From assembly GCA_019856515.1 (NCBI GenBank), contig CP082230.1:4278001-4342000 (forward strand): a stretch of DNA of 64,000 bases, written 5' to 3'. The translations under genes were made by a program, and so were the position numbers. The DNA is from Prolixibacteraceae bacterium. GTDB lineage: Bacteria > Bacteroidota > Bacteroidia > Bacteroidales > Prolixibacteraceae. Each line of letters begins with the position of its first letter. Positions within the stretch are counted from its first letter, which is position 1. The notes under the pieces are model-generated. The model saw only the letters and a program-made list of their open reading frames with translations, had not been told where the DNA came from and ran no database searches. Positions 25,561 through 34,705 of the stretch are shown piece by piece.

Positions 25561-26036
25561 GGAGGGTTAATATTATTCATTGTAGTCTAGAGGAGGTGTA
25601 AATGAATGAACTTTGCAGCTGTTTGACTATAAGTAAACAGTTAGTTTCACCTGATTTGAAACGGTTTAAAGTCGGGATGAGATCGGTGATGGTTCGAAGT
25701 TCATTCAATGTTCATTCGAAGTTCGCTCATCGATTTGGCCTTTTCTTCGAGGGATCTTCGAATGAGATCTGAGTTATATTGGTGTCATCACCGTATTAAG
25801 TCCGTAATATGTCCGTTTTATGTCGGGTGTTAGTAGCTGTTTGTTAGGGGGGATCCTAGGGTATATGGAGTGTGGATGGGTTGCCAAATAATTTTAGTGT
25901 CTTTGGTTTTACTTTTTTAATAACCTGAGTTGATCCGTTGGTTCGTTAGCTATATTTTTCTGCTTTATCTCGTTTATGAGAGATCTTTGGTTTTCCTTTG
26001 GAGTAGTTGTTGAAGTGTGGTTTGATTCGTATATGA

Positions 26037-26079
26037 AAAGAACTTGTCTATATTCCTAAGAAGATAAACAAGTTCTTTG
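26037..26079. terminator. 11-bp hairpin
   Basis: aaagaacttgt (26037-26047) and acaagttcttt (26069-26079) pair perfectly; possible terminator for either direction. Confidence 0.45.
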
Positions 26080-26110
26080 TTACTTGGGTTTATGAATAAT
26101 TTCGGATAAA

Positions 26111-26147
26111 CGATAAAAGGTTCAATGGGTGATCGTCGCTTTTATCG
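26111..26147 (-). terminator. Terminator of the endonuclease gene
   Basis: cgataaaag (26111-26119) and cttttatcg (26139-26147) form a 9-bp stem, 13 bp beyond the minus-strand stop. The minus strand continues tttatccg. Confidence 0.55.
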
Positions 26148-26159
26148 TTTTGTACAAAT

Positions 26160-28106
26160 TTATTTCTTGATTATTTTTCCTTTAAAGCTCTCTGTCTTAG
26201 TTTGGATTTGGTAGAAATATAGTCCACTCTTTAATGTAGATAGGTCATATTCTCTTGCATTAACCTTATCAGAGAGAACTTTTTTACCGTTGAGATCATA
26301 TATCTCAATGTAACCAGAGATGGTTTTTTTGAATCTTATCTTATTAACTACAGGATTTGGAACAAAGTATAATACATTAGATTTTTCATCAATAGCTGTA
26401 GATTTATTAAAAACCGATCCTTGTTTGTCTCCAAAGACATAATCGACTAGATCTGGAAAGTCGATAAATGGATTACGGTTCTTCTGCCAGTCATAAATAA
26501 CATTGTTTCTGTGCATCTCATAATCATCAGGTCGGTCTGCCTTGTGCCATGCTAATAGATGGGTAAGGTCACCAAGTTGTCCAACTGTACCGTTGTCTGG
26601 GTTTCCTGTTACCACATCAAGTGCATTATATCTTAAAGCCATATACATTACACTTCGTGCCACGTCGCCTTTCCAACTTCCAGCATTACCTGCTGGTCCA
26701 CTATACTCCTCGCCGAAGTCGTTATTGCTTCGTCGAGTATTTTCACCTGAATCCGCAGGACGTAATGAATGGGCATCTGCATGTCCATGTTCAGTATGAT
26801 TTGCATCAGTATTCATATATACCTCTTTACCATCTGCACTTCTTGAAGTTCCATCTTTGAAGCCTCCTCTTGATTGTGGGTATACATGTTCTCTGTTCCA
26901 TTTTCCTACACTTGAACCAGAACCTTGCTGTTCCGATTTTCCTCGACCCTGTTCAGAGTATAAGAGCCATATCTCACTATTATTACTAGGATTAACGTCT
27001 GCTTCTTTTAACATATCCCAAACATCGCCATAGGTTTGTGCTCTAACTACGCTTGCATCTGATATTAATGTAGTGATGGCATTTTTTAGGTCTTGACCAG
27101 ACAATCCATATAGGCTACTATAATAGTCATCTGAAGCTGTGGTAGAGACCTTACCATAAGTAGGGTTAAGCGGTGTTCCATAATTACTTACAGCATAGTC
27201 ATTATCTTTAATGGTAATCGCGTAGAAGTTATTTGTCGCTTGATAGTCGGCATTCAAATTATCTAAAGTTACAACAAGAGTCTCATCCCCTTCATCTTCA
27301 GTGTCATCTGTTAGAGCGATAGTAGAGGTAGCAGTCGTTGTTCCATTACCTATTGTAACGGATAGATCACCTGTATAGTCGCTAGTTGTAAAGTTGTCTT
27401 TTGTTAAGGTGTAATTGATGGTTAGGTCGCTTTTTACATCTTCTGAACATGTAAAAGTGATATCAAACTGTTCTCCCTCTGCGTAGACGTTTTTTGTTGT
27501 GGAGATAGCTATCGTTGGCTTTTGAACTCCAGTACCATTATTTAGCGCACCAGGTGTAGCAATTTTCGCTTCAAATGTATTGTCCGCTTTACGTTGGTTG
27601 GAGTGGTGGTCTTTATCCGAATTCTCATTTTCATTATATTGAACCGAAACGCCTAAACCATTTAGTAGTCCAGGGTCATCCCCATCATTGGTATCATAAA
27701 CGATGGCATCAATCAAGTCGGTCTGAGTGATTGGTGTGTCATTTGGAAAGTCTGTGGCATCACCTCGATAGATAGCTACGGCATCTGCACCATTTTGAAT
27801 GACATTATCTGCTTTAGAAAAAATAAGATCAGGAGATGGTGATACCCCACTTGTTCCCAATACGAATAGGCCATTGACATCTGATGTATAGCCATCAAGG
27901 TCAAAAGCATCATAGCTACTGTCATCAGAGCCATTGAACAATACTACCACATATCCATCTAATGGTGTGTTAGGGTTCGTAGTTTTTAATTCAATAAATT
28001 CTTTCGTGTCAGTGCTTGGGTTGTCCGCATCCACTTCATTAATGACTATTTGTGCATTAACTAATGTAGAGAAGAGAAAAAGAGTTAAAAGTAGAAGTTT
28101 ATTCAT
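26160..28106 (-). CDS. Secreted endonuclease I with lamin-tail, Calx-beta and T9SS domains
   Basis: 648 residues. Signal peptide 1-18 (ends NAQ). Residues about 19-190 look like a lamin-tail (LTD) domain starting IVINEVDADNP; about 193-305 a Calx-beta domain; about 325-560 an endonuclease I (EndA/NucM-like) domain with the NREHVYPQS block and DAHSLRPADSGENTRRSN, where the His and Asn residues form the beta-beta-alpha metal nuclease site. Residues about 575-648 are a type IX secretion sorting domain (VPNPVVNKI... ending GKIIKK). The enzyme should be exported and cut extracellular DNA, probably for nutrient phosphate or nucleosides. It stands alone, with no operon partner. Confidence 0.9.
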   Translation of the reverse strand: MNKLLLLTLFLFSTLVNAQIVINEVDADNPSTDTKEFIELKTTNPNTPLDGYVVVLFNGSDDSSYDAFDLDGYTSDVNGLFVLGTSGVSPSPDLIFSKADNVIQNGADAVAIYRGDATDFPNDTPITQTDLIDAIVYDTNDGDDPGLLNGLGVSVQYNENENSDKDHHSNQRKADNTFEAKIATPGALNNGTGVQKPTIAISTTKNVYAEGEQFDITFTCSEDVKSDLTINYTLTKDNFTTSDYTGDLSVTIGNGTTTATSTIALTDDTEDEGDETLVVTLDNLNADYQATNNFYAITIKDNDYAVSNYGTPLNPTYGKVSTTASDDYYSSLYGLSGQDLKNAITTLISDASVVRAQTYGDVWDMLKEADVNPSNNSEIWLLYSEQGRGKSEQQGSGSSVGKWNREHVYPQSRGGFKDGTSRSADGKEVYMNTDANHTEHGHADAHSLRPADSGENTRRSNNDFGEEYSGPAGNAGSWKGDVARSVMYMALRYNALDVVTGNPDNGTVGQLGDLTHLLAWHKADRPDDYEMHRNNVIYDWQKNRNPFIDFPDLVDYVFGDKQGSVFNKSTAIDEKSNVLYFVPNPVVNKIRFKKTISGYIEIYDLNGKKVLSDKVNAREYDLSTLKSGLYFYQIQTKTESFKGKIIKK

Positions 28107-28337
28107 TATGTAAGATATTATGGTTTAATTAGATCTAAAAATAACCAAAAAGGTCTTATTATAAGTAAACTTATTGTTATTTATCACATGTTTTAAATCA
28201 TTGTAAAAATGGGTGGACTCTGTTAAATTACTCGGTTTTTTTTCATGAAATTGTTGGGGCAACAAGTCGCATATATCCATTGAACAGAGTTTTATTGGGA
28301 TGTAGGAAGAGTATTTAGTCAGAAAGGGTTGAAGCGC

Positions 28338-28394
28338 AAGAATGGTACACAGATGATACAGATTGAACAGATGAACACAGATTTTTATTTGTGG
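28338..28394 (+). repeat. 57-bp direct repeat flanking the array, left copy
   Basis: Starts aagaatggtacacagatg and ends atttttatttgtgg. It matches 31798-31854 at 52 of 57 positions. Confidence 0.85.
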
Positions 28395-29097
28395 ATGTGG
28401 TGGAAGGGGAAAAGCACCACGAAGGCACAAAGACACGAAGGAATTTTAGCCATGGATTGGACGGATGATACGGATTTACACGGATCTGGATGTGGTGGAA
28501 GGGGAAAAGCACCACGAAGGCACAAAGACACGAAGGAGTTTTAGCCATGGATTGGACGGATGATACGGATTTACACGGATCTGGATGTGGTGGAAGGGGA
28601 AAAGCACCACGAAGGCACAAAGACACGAAGGAGTTTTAGCCATGGATTAGACGGATGATACGGATTTACACGGATCTGGATGTGGTGGAAGGGAAAAGTA
28701 CCACTAAGGCACAAAGACACGAAGGAATTTTAGCCACGGATTAGACGGATGATACGGATTTACACGGATCTGGTTGTGGTGGAAGGGGAAAAGCACCACG
28801 AAGGCACAAAGACACGAAGGAGTTTTAGCCATGGATTAGACGGATGATACAGATTTACACGGATCTGGATGTGGTGGAAGGGAAAAGCACCACGAAGGCA
28901 CAAAGACACGAAGGAGTTTTAGCCATGGATTAGACGGATGATACGGATGATACGGATTTACACGGATCTGGTTGTTGTGGAAGGGGAAAAGCACCACTAA
29001 GGCACAAAGACACGAAGGAGTTTTAGCCACGGATTAGACGGATGATACGGATTTACACGGATCTGGTTGGATATGCAACTTTTTACCGGATAAAATA

Positions 29098-29943
29098 TTA
29101 AGCCACATTTTTAATATACTCTTCCATAAACTCAGCTGGTGTTCTGTAACCTAAAACTGAGTGCAATCTTTTCTTATTATACCATACCTCAATAAAATCA
29201 AAGATATCGGATTTAGCATGAGAGAAAGAGTGATAGTGCTTATGGTCAATTAGTTCTGATTTGATGATCTTAAAAAAGTTTTCTGCCACAGCATTATCCC
29301 AACAGTTCCCTTTTCTACTCATACTTTGAATCACCTTATATTTCTTTAAATCTGTTTGAAATACATCTGCTACAAATTGGACTCCTTGATCAGAGTGAAA
29401 TAACATTCCTTTTTGGGGAGGACGATTTGTCTTAGCCATATTCCAAGCCCTCATAATTGTATTTTCCGCAGTCATATCCTTTGACATGGACCATCCAACA
29501 ATAGAGTGGTCAAATAGGTCCATGATGGTCGTTAAATAAAGCCAACCTTGGTCTGTCGGGATGTAGGTTAGATCTGAGACCCAAACTTTTGTCGGTGCAC
29601 CAGTCGTAAACTCTCTATTAAGATGATTCAACGCTACTCTTTTACCATGATTGGAAGTGGTTGTTTGTGGTTTATAGGATTTACAAATACAACTCTTAAT
29701 CCCTTGACTTTGCATTATTCTTGCTACTCTATTTCTTGATGTACTCACACCAATTCGGCCTAACTGGGCCTTAATTTTATGGCTACCATATCGCCGTTTT
29801 GATTTATTATATATATCAAGTATTAATCCTGTATCTCGTTGTAAGGCTTCTTTTCTCTTAGATATACGACCACTTTTCCATTCATAATAAGATGAGCTGC
29901 TAACACCTAATACTTTACACATAATCTCAACAGGAAATATCAT
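29098..29943 (-). CDS. IS3-family transposase OrfB (DDE integrase domain)
   Basis: 281 residues from the first ATG. In IS3 elements this frame is normally made as an OrfAB fusion through -1 frameshifting, so it probably starts upstream of 29943. An HTH_21-like region (residues about 40-100) precedes the rve integrase core. The catalytic triad is visible: Asp in VWVSDLTYIP (about 125), Asp in LFHSDQGVQF (about 185) and Glu in NAVAENFFKIIK (about 221). The frame is intact, so the element may be active. Confidence 0.93.
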   Translation of the reverse strand: MIFPVEIMCKVLGVSSSSYYEWKSGRISKRKEALQRDTGLILDIYNKSKRRYGSHKIKAQLGRIGVSTSRNRVARIMQSQGIKSCICKSYKPQTTTSNHGKRVALNHLNREFTTGAPTKVWVSDLTYIPTDQGWLYLTTIMDLFDHSIVGWSMSKDMTAENTIMRAWNMAKTNRPPQKGMLFHSDQGVQFVADVFQTDLKKYKVIQSMSRKGNCWDNAVAENFFKIIKSELIDHKHYHSFSHAKSDIFDFIEVWYNKKRLHSVLGYRTPAEFMEEYIKNVA

Positions 29944-29969
29944 TGAATGACTAACAATGAACTCATATA

Positions 29970-30275
29970 TTAACTGTCTGTCTTGGAGAATATGCCCACC
30001 GCTTTTTTTAATATGTCTCGCTCCATCTTAACCCTATTTAGTTCTTGTTCTAAAATCCGTATGCGCTTCTCCTCTTCGGTTTCAACAATATTGCCATTGC
30101 CCTGAAAACTATTATCCTCATACTTTTTAAACTGACGAACCCAACGACGAATCATAGAGCTATCTAATCCATGCTCTTCTCCAACTTGAGTTGAACTACG
30201 GCCATTCAATACTTGATTGACAACCATCAGCTTAAACTCCTTATCATACCCTTGTCTTTGTTTACCTTGTGTCAT
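29970..30275 (-). CDS. IS3-family transposase OrfA (HTH)
   Basis: 101 residues from ATG 30275 (MTQGKQRQGYDKEFKL). The open frame reaches 30386, but that part is host repeat DNA outside the IS, so the inner ATG is chosen. A helix-turn-helix occupies about 10-55 (EEHGLDSSMIRRWVRQFKKY), followed by a leucine-zipper-like segment (RIRILEQELNRVKMERDILK). Near the end AAAAAAAG at 30009-30002 is a typical slippery site for -1 frameshifting into orfB. Confidence 0.9.
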   Translation of the reverse strand: MTQGKQRQGYDKEFKLMVVNQVLNGRSSTQVGEEHGLDSSMIRRWVRQFKKYEDNSFQGNGNIVETEEEKRIRILEQELNRVKMERDILKKAVGIFSKTDS

Positions 30276-30703
30276 AATGCAAATATATAAAATATAGATT
30301 ACTAAGGACTTAACCTTATCTCCGGTCAAATGTAGCAATTCCAGGTTGTGGTGGAAGGGAAAAGCACCACGAAGGCACAAAGACACGAAGGAGTTTTAGC
30401 CACGGATTGGACGGATGATACGGATTTACACGGATCTGGATGTGGTGGAAGGGAAAAGTACCACTAAGGCACAAAGACACGAAGGAGTTTTAGCCATGGA
30501 TTAGACGGATGATACGTATTTTACACGGATCTGGTTGTTGTGGCAGGGGAAAAGTCTCACGAAGGAATTTAGCCACGGATTAGACGGATTTACACGGATC
30601 TGGTTGTTGTGGAAGGGAAAAGTACCACGAAGGCACAAAGACACGAAGGAGTTTTAGCCATGGATTAGACGGATGATACGGATTTACACGGATCTGGTTG
30701 TTG

Positions 30704-31708
30704 GTGTGCCATGCATGTAAATTAACTAATCGGTGCAAGTCCGTAGTGGAGGTTTGTAGAGCCAACCACCTAGCAGAAGGCAAGGGTGCTTATCGTGAGG
30801 TATAACCTGAAGGAAGCCGTATGCAAAACTCTGATCCGAGGTATACGAATCTCATTAGGCGGTATATAACTGGATAAGCTTGCCAAACAAAGTAAAGTCC
30901 GAATTCTACACAGAGTTAATACCGTAGATGTGGCGGATAGATGGAGTGAAAGTTAATTTCCTTACCATGGGAGATCTCGCAGATGGATACAGTGTATTTT
31001 TCCTGTCCATTCAAAAAAAGTTAACTGTGAGAAGTCAGCCGAGGTCATAGTACTGTACCCACTTTACAGGAAGGACTGAATCTTAAATCATTCATAATAC
31101 AGACTGTTACCTAATGAAGGGATCAATGCAGAAAATATCGGAAGATAGCTACTTAAGTGAAGGTAGAGCGGAACTCGAGAATAACTCAAGAGCGCACACT
31201 TTCAAAGGGATAACTGAAGCCATTATGGAAACGAACATTACAACAGATAATTTATTAGAACATGTCCTATAATCAGATAACCTAAATAAGGCTTATTTAC
31301 AGGTTTATCGTAATAAAGGAGTCATGGAGTTGATAAGATGAAAGTGGAATCATTAAAAGATTATCTCAGATTTCATCGAAAAGTTTTAATAACAGAACTA
31401 CGAGAAGGTAAGTATTAGCCCGATGGCGAATTATCATTATTTGATGCGGCATATTTGATCGGAGTTTTGAAGAGCAAAGCGTATGAATATGCTAATACGA
31501 GGAAAAAGTATTGGCGCATTTCAAAGAGTCCAATTCAACAAACGACTATAACGAATAAGAATTTGGAGAAGGCAGGCTATATTACGCTAAGTGATTATTA
31601 TCAGAGAGTAAAGTCGTGATTTAGGGAGTCGCCGTATACGAGACCCGTACGTACGGTGGTGTGGGAGGTGTACTGGAAGATAAAATATCTTCCAGCCATC
31701 TACCCGAT
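30704..31708 (+). mobile_element. Group II intron with mostly deleted ORF
   Basis: The 5' end gtgtg fits the GUGYG consensus. Domain I bears ggtgcaagtccgtagtggag. Domain V is the hairpin gccgta-tacg-agacc-cgta-cg-tacggt at 31631-31657, and domain VI is the stem tactggaagata/tatcttccag, ending ctacccgat at 31708. Removing 30704-31708 restores a perfect repeat unit (ggttgttg joined to tggaaggg), which fixes both splice boundaries. The 1005-nt length is less than half of the usual 2-2.5 kb. Confidence 0.93.
31114..31619 (+). pseudogene. Relic of the intron-encoded reverse transcriptase/maturase
   Basis: The N-terminal part reads NLNKAYLQVYRNKG, the RT-0 region of group II intron RTs. A one-base loss after it shifts the frame to KVESLKDYLRFHR and TELREGKY. 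The sequence then jumps directly to the C-terminal maturase end YANTRKKYWRISKSPIQQTT. The palm and most of the thumb are gone, and in-frame stops also occur (for example after HVL and after EGKY). The protein is certainly inactive, so splicing or movement would need a helper from another intron. Confidence 0.88.
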
Positions 31709-31797
31709 TGGAAGGGAAAAGTACCACTAAGGCACAAAGACACGAAGGAGTTTTAGCCACGGATTAGACGGATTTACACGGATCTTAGTTGTCGGTC

Positions 31798-31854
31798 AAG
31801 AATGGGACACAGATGGAACAGATCGAACAGATGAGCACAGATTTTTATTTGTGG
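31798..31854 (+). repeat. 57-bp direct repeat flanking the array, right copy
   Basis: Matches 28338-28394 at 52 of 57 positions, starting just after the last, degenerate repeat unit. Confidence 0.85.
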
Positions 31855-32143
31855 TGTTTGTACAAAGTAACGAACAGGTATATGGAATAAAAAGAAATTT
31901 CGTTGTACAGTAATTTTTTGTCGATAGATGACATGGAATGAGATATGATTTTAAGTGTGGTTATAAAGCAAAATATCGTGTGGAGCACAACTTTTTGTTT
32001 GGGTTGTTTGTTTTACTGAAAAATCAAACTAGCAACCTATTTGAATTTGTGACACGATGTTATTACTCCATTGATTATTAGTGTGCTGTTGGAGTTAGAA
32101 GAGGGGTCGATTCAGTATAGGTGCTAAAAGTGCCTAATTCATT

Positions 32144-33406
32144 ATGAAAAGAGTAATTGTTTTATCTCTTGTTATGCTCTTATTGGGAGGGTGTAGCGAA
32201 GAACCTTCTTTTGTTGTAGATCCACGAACGAATACGGATGATGATAATCAGCCGTCCTTGCCGAAGTATGGTCATGTATTGATTCGAAATACAAAGGATC
32301 AGTCTATCTCTAAAATAGAGATATCAAATGCCTATTTTGTTAGACAAAATGGGGAAGATTGTATTTTGTTTACCAATTATGATTATCAAGATGTGGTGTC
32401 ACGTTTTTCTGATCATAATCTATTCCAATGTCTGTTCACTGGTTTTAATGTAAATAGGGTGTCTTGTCATTTTGATCATGCGCGAGTGGGAGTGATACGT
32501 GGTGGATTGAATGTGTTTCGATATAGTCTTTATGGGAAAAGAGGGTATGGATATGATAAGGATATCTATATTGATAGCTCTGTGGTCCCTAAAATAAAAT
32601 CATGTTCTGTTGACTCAAAAGGGGTGTTAGAGGTGCAATTTGATATGATGATGAAGGATTTTTATGATCAAATGAAGTTATCGGTACGTTATCGTGGAGA
32701 GGTGAAAGATCTTCGTTATACTTCTCGTTTTCGTTTGGGGGTCGCCCAACTGACACTTCAGCAACCCATGATGACTCCACATCATAAGTCGACCGAATCG
32801 GTAGGACGATTGTCTGATATCTATTTCTATAAAAATAGGCTTCTTGGTTTAGTGACTTCAGGGGAGGATCTCTATCTTACATTGGTGCATGGTGATGGTG
32901 TGATGGAACGATTAAGTAAGATGAAAGGGGTTGATTCAGACGTTAGCTTAGATGTTTTAAATGGGCATCTGTATGTGCATTCTACTATCGAGTCCGAGAT
33001 TTTGCATCGTATTGATTTTAAGAGTTATAGTGCTGTGGGTCTGAAGCGGTTTCCTGTTGCCTCTTCAAGGATTATTACAGAAAAAGAGAGCTATTTTATT
33101 TTGAGGAGTGGCATGGTTTTGAAATCTGATATGGAAGGAGAGGTTTTGAGAAGACAATATGATAATTTTTCGTCTCGGTGTTTGGCTCGTAATGTTGGAT
33201 TGCTGTGGACTATTCTTTATGAGAATGATCAAGTGTATTTGGCTGGATTAGATGATCGTCTGCAGTTTGTTCGGGCCTATCATCTTGTTGGCATGTCAGT
33301 TAAAAAAAATAGATCGTTTGTTGTTCAAAGTATCTGTAGTTACAGTAGTAATGAATTATTGCTTCTGGATGAGATGAATCATATATATCGAATCTTATTA
33401 AAATAA
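32144..33406 (+). CDS. Lipoprotein of unknown function with YWV/LTNYEY-type domain
   Basis: 420 residues. A lipoprotein signal has lipobox LLGGC (Cys at about 17). Residues about 43-195 are related to the lipoprotein at 36799-37395: both have TKD.S...I...AY.V, LFTNYDY or LTNYEY, and a final YRGEVKDL or FRGFITDL. The C-terminal half (about 210-420) is rich in beta strands of propeller-like type (LSDIYFYKNRLLGLVTSGED, LDVLNGHLYVHS). No enzymatic motif is seen. It was probably acquired, standing between the repeat array and IS relics. Confidence 0.7.
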   Translation: MKRVIVLSLVMLLLGGCSEEPSFVVDPRTNTDDDNQPSLPKYGHVLIRNTKDQSISKIEISNAYFVRQNGEDCILFTNYDYQDVVSRFSDHNLFQCLFTGFNVNRVSCHFDHARVGVIRGGLNVFRYSLYGKRGYGYDKDIYIDSSVVPKIKSCSVDSKGVLEVQFDMMMKDFYDQMKLSVRYRGEVKDLRYTSRFRLGVAQLTLQQPMMTPHHKSTESVGRLSDIYFYKNRLLGLVTSGEDLYLTLVHGDGVMERLSKMKGVDSDVSLDVLNGHLYVHSTIESEILHRIDFKSYSAVGLKRFPVASSRIITEKESYFILRSGMVLKSDMEGEVLRRQYDNFSSRCLARNVGLLWTILYENDQVYLAGLDDRLQFVRAYHLVGMSVKKNRSFVVQSICSYSSNELLLLDEMNHIYRILLK

Positions 33407-34028
33407 TAATCTCGAAGATCGATATGAAGAGTTGTTTTTATATGACATGATAATAATCATGTTGCTAGTCTGAACTTTCTAAAGTAAGAACTGTTTTCCT
33501 TATGAAGTTAAAATGTAGAGGTTTTATTATTGCTTCATTGATTTTAAATTATTTTTCATGGAGGATGAATAGTGTTAGGATTGAATTACAGCTGAATTAA
33601 GGTCTTTGTAGTGTTGAAATTAATGGTGGGTTTTTCTCATGGCATCATTTTTTTTCTCTGTATATCTATTAAGACTGAGGATAAGGATTGTTTTTTAACA
33701 ACTTTGTTCCTTTCCTTCACTATTTTGAATGTTGTGAAGTAGTTCCTCTTCTTGGTGATGCTTGAAGAGGATTGTTCATCGAAGGTTTGGGTTTATGTCG
33801 AGAGATGTATTCTCATGTTTGTTTTGCGATGGGCGTTGTGGTGGAAGAACCCTGTCTTGCGGGATGCATGGCAGGGTTTCTTTTTGTCCTATAGTTAGGT
33901 GATCTTATTTCAATATGTTGATAGATAATCGGAGATATTTATATGAAATAATCTTTTGATGTATTTTTCAAGTTTATTAGGACTAATATTTTCGGTAATA
34001 ATCTTTTTATCCTTTTTATATGTGATCT
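33407..34028. other. Gap with one terminator
   Basis: About 620 bp with no frame on either strand apart from very short ones. The only clear feature is the hairpin at 33848-33885. Confidence 0.5.
33848..33885 (+). terminator. Rho-independent terminator
   Basis: aaccctg and cagggtt form a 7-bp stem around a 17-nt loop, followed by tctttttg. It lies far (440 bp) from the lipoprotein stop, so a lost gene or a long 3' UTR may be involved. Confidence 0.65.
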
Positions 34029-34512
34029 TTAGCTTACTTCAGTAATTGTCAAACGCCCTTCATCTGTAGGTTTACTGAGTATTGAACCTTTTGTGAAATG
34101 AGACGTAGGATTCGTTTGGTTAAATTCAGACCTATCAATAAAGTCATCTAAGTTTCGTTCTTTCAATGCGAAAATGTATTTTGGTTGAAAAACTCCCTCC
34201 ACTACCTTAGATACCCTTAAATAACCATTAGATTGTTTTTCTATCACAAAGAAACCACCTTCGTCCGATTGTATTGAGTTAAGCTCAATTCTTAGAGGAT
34301 GAAATATAACTTCACCATGCCCAATATCAACAAGATATTTCGTCTCATTAATCGTTATAATTAAAGCTAAGTGGTCAAATTCAGGACTAAAATCTTTTTT
34401 TCTGGATTGTACACACGAGCAGATATCATTTTAGAGTCGAATCCAATATCTTGAAGAAGTTGATGAAACAATCTATTTAATTCATAACATATCCCTTCTC
34501 CTCTATTTTTTA
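34029..34512 (-). pseudogene. Arylamine N-acetyltransferase relic
   Basis: On the minus strand the sequence reads GICYELNRLFHQLLQDIGF (with the catalytic Cys), then, after a frameshift in a run of seven T near 34394-34400, FSPEFDHLALII (catalytic His) and YLVDIGHGEV (catalytic Asp), ending in the NAT C-terminal domain. The about 70 N-terminal residues before the Cys are absent. So all three triad residues can still be seen, but the gene is truncated and frameshifted. NATs transfer acetyl from acetyl-CoA to aromatic amines. Confidence 0.8.
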
Positions 34513-34705
34513 ATTTTTTTATGAAAAATAGATCTGTATATTTACATATAAGTACATCATTCTATTTAGTTTATGTTATTATATTTGCTTGTTACTTATG
34601 TTTAAGTGATTAAAAATGAGTGATATATGTGGTGTCACGTGTCGTAAAATATCATAAATTACGTCATTGGAAGTACTTATTAAATAATCATTAGAACATA
34701 TATCT

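Larger units (their letters stand above)
25571..26159. other. Gap between element relics and endonuclease gene
   Basis: No frame. It contains a short cluster of ttcattcgaagttc-type imperfect repeats at about 25698-25750 and two hairpins near the right end (listed). Confidence 0.5.
29068..30343 (-). mobile_element. IS3-family insertion sequence
   Basis: 1276 bp. Ends are imperfect inverted repeats: left tggatatgcaactttttacc, right (inward) tggaattgctacatttgacc. The repeat unit it entered is known from its neighbours, so the 3-bp target duplication ggt (29065-29067 and 30344-30346) can be read directly. It carries orfA and orfB with an A7G slippery run at 30001-30009. Confidence 0.93.
28395..31785 (+). 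repeat. Array of twelve 95-bp tandem repeats, split by two insertions
   Basis: Units start at 28395, 28490, 28585, 28680, 28774, 28869, 28972, 29067, 30440, 30535, 30604 and 30698. Most are 94-95 bp; unit 6 has a 9-bp duplication and unit 10 is shortened to 69 bp. Each unit contains ccacgaaggcacaaagacac and gatacggatttacacggatc. Unit 8 is split by an IS3-family element and unit 12 by a group II intron. There are no variable spacers, so it is not CRISPR. Similar accacgaaggcacaaag and acacggat repeats are widespread between genes in Bacteroidota; their role is unknown. Confidence 0.9.

Noticed and set aside
25690..25760. ttcattcgaagttc repeats as an att site
   Set aside because: They are short, imperfect and not seen at the other element boundaries.
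30276..30386. N-terminal extension of IS3 OrfA to 30386
   Set aside because: Part of it lies outside the right IS end at 30343, in host repeat DNA.
28315..30783. Short reading frames beginning MSLCLRGAF or MAKTPSCLC within the repeat array
   Set aside because: They are translations of the 95-bp repeat on the minus strand, with the same words recurring in each unit and no independent coding signal.
30704..31708. Retron or diversity-generating retroelement
   Set aside because: The boundaries, domain V/VI and maturase C-terminal segment are those of a group II intron, and the RT core is deleted.
28395..31785. CRISPR array
   Set aside because: Units are 95 bp and contiguous, with no spacers and no cas genes nearby.
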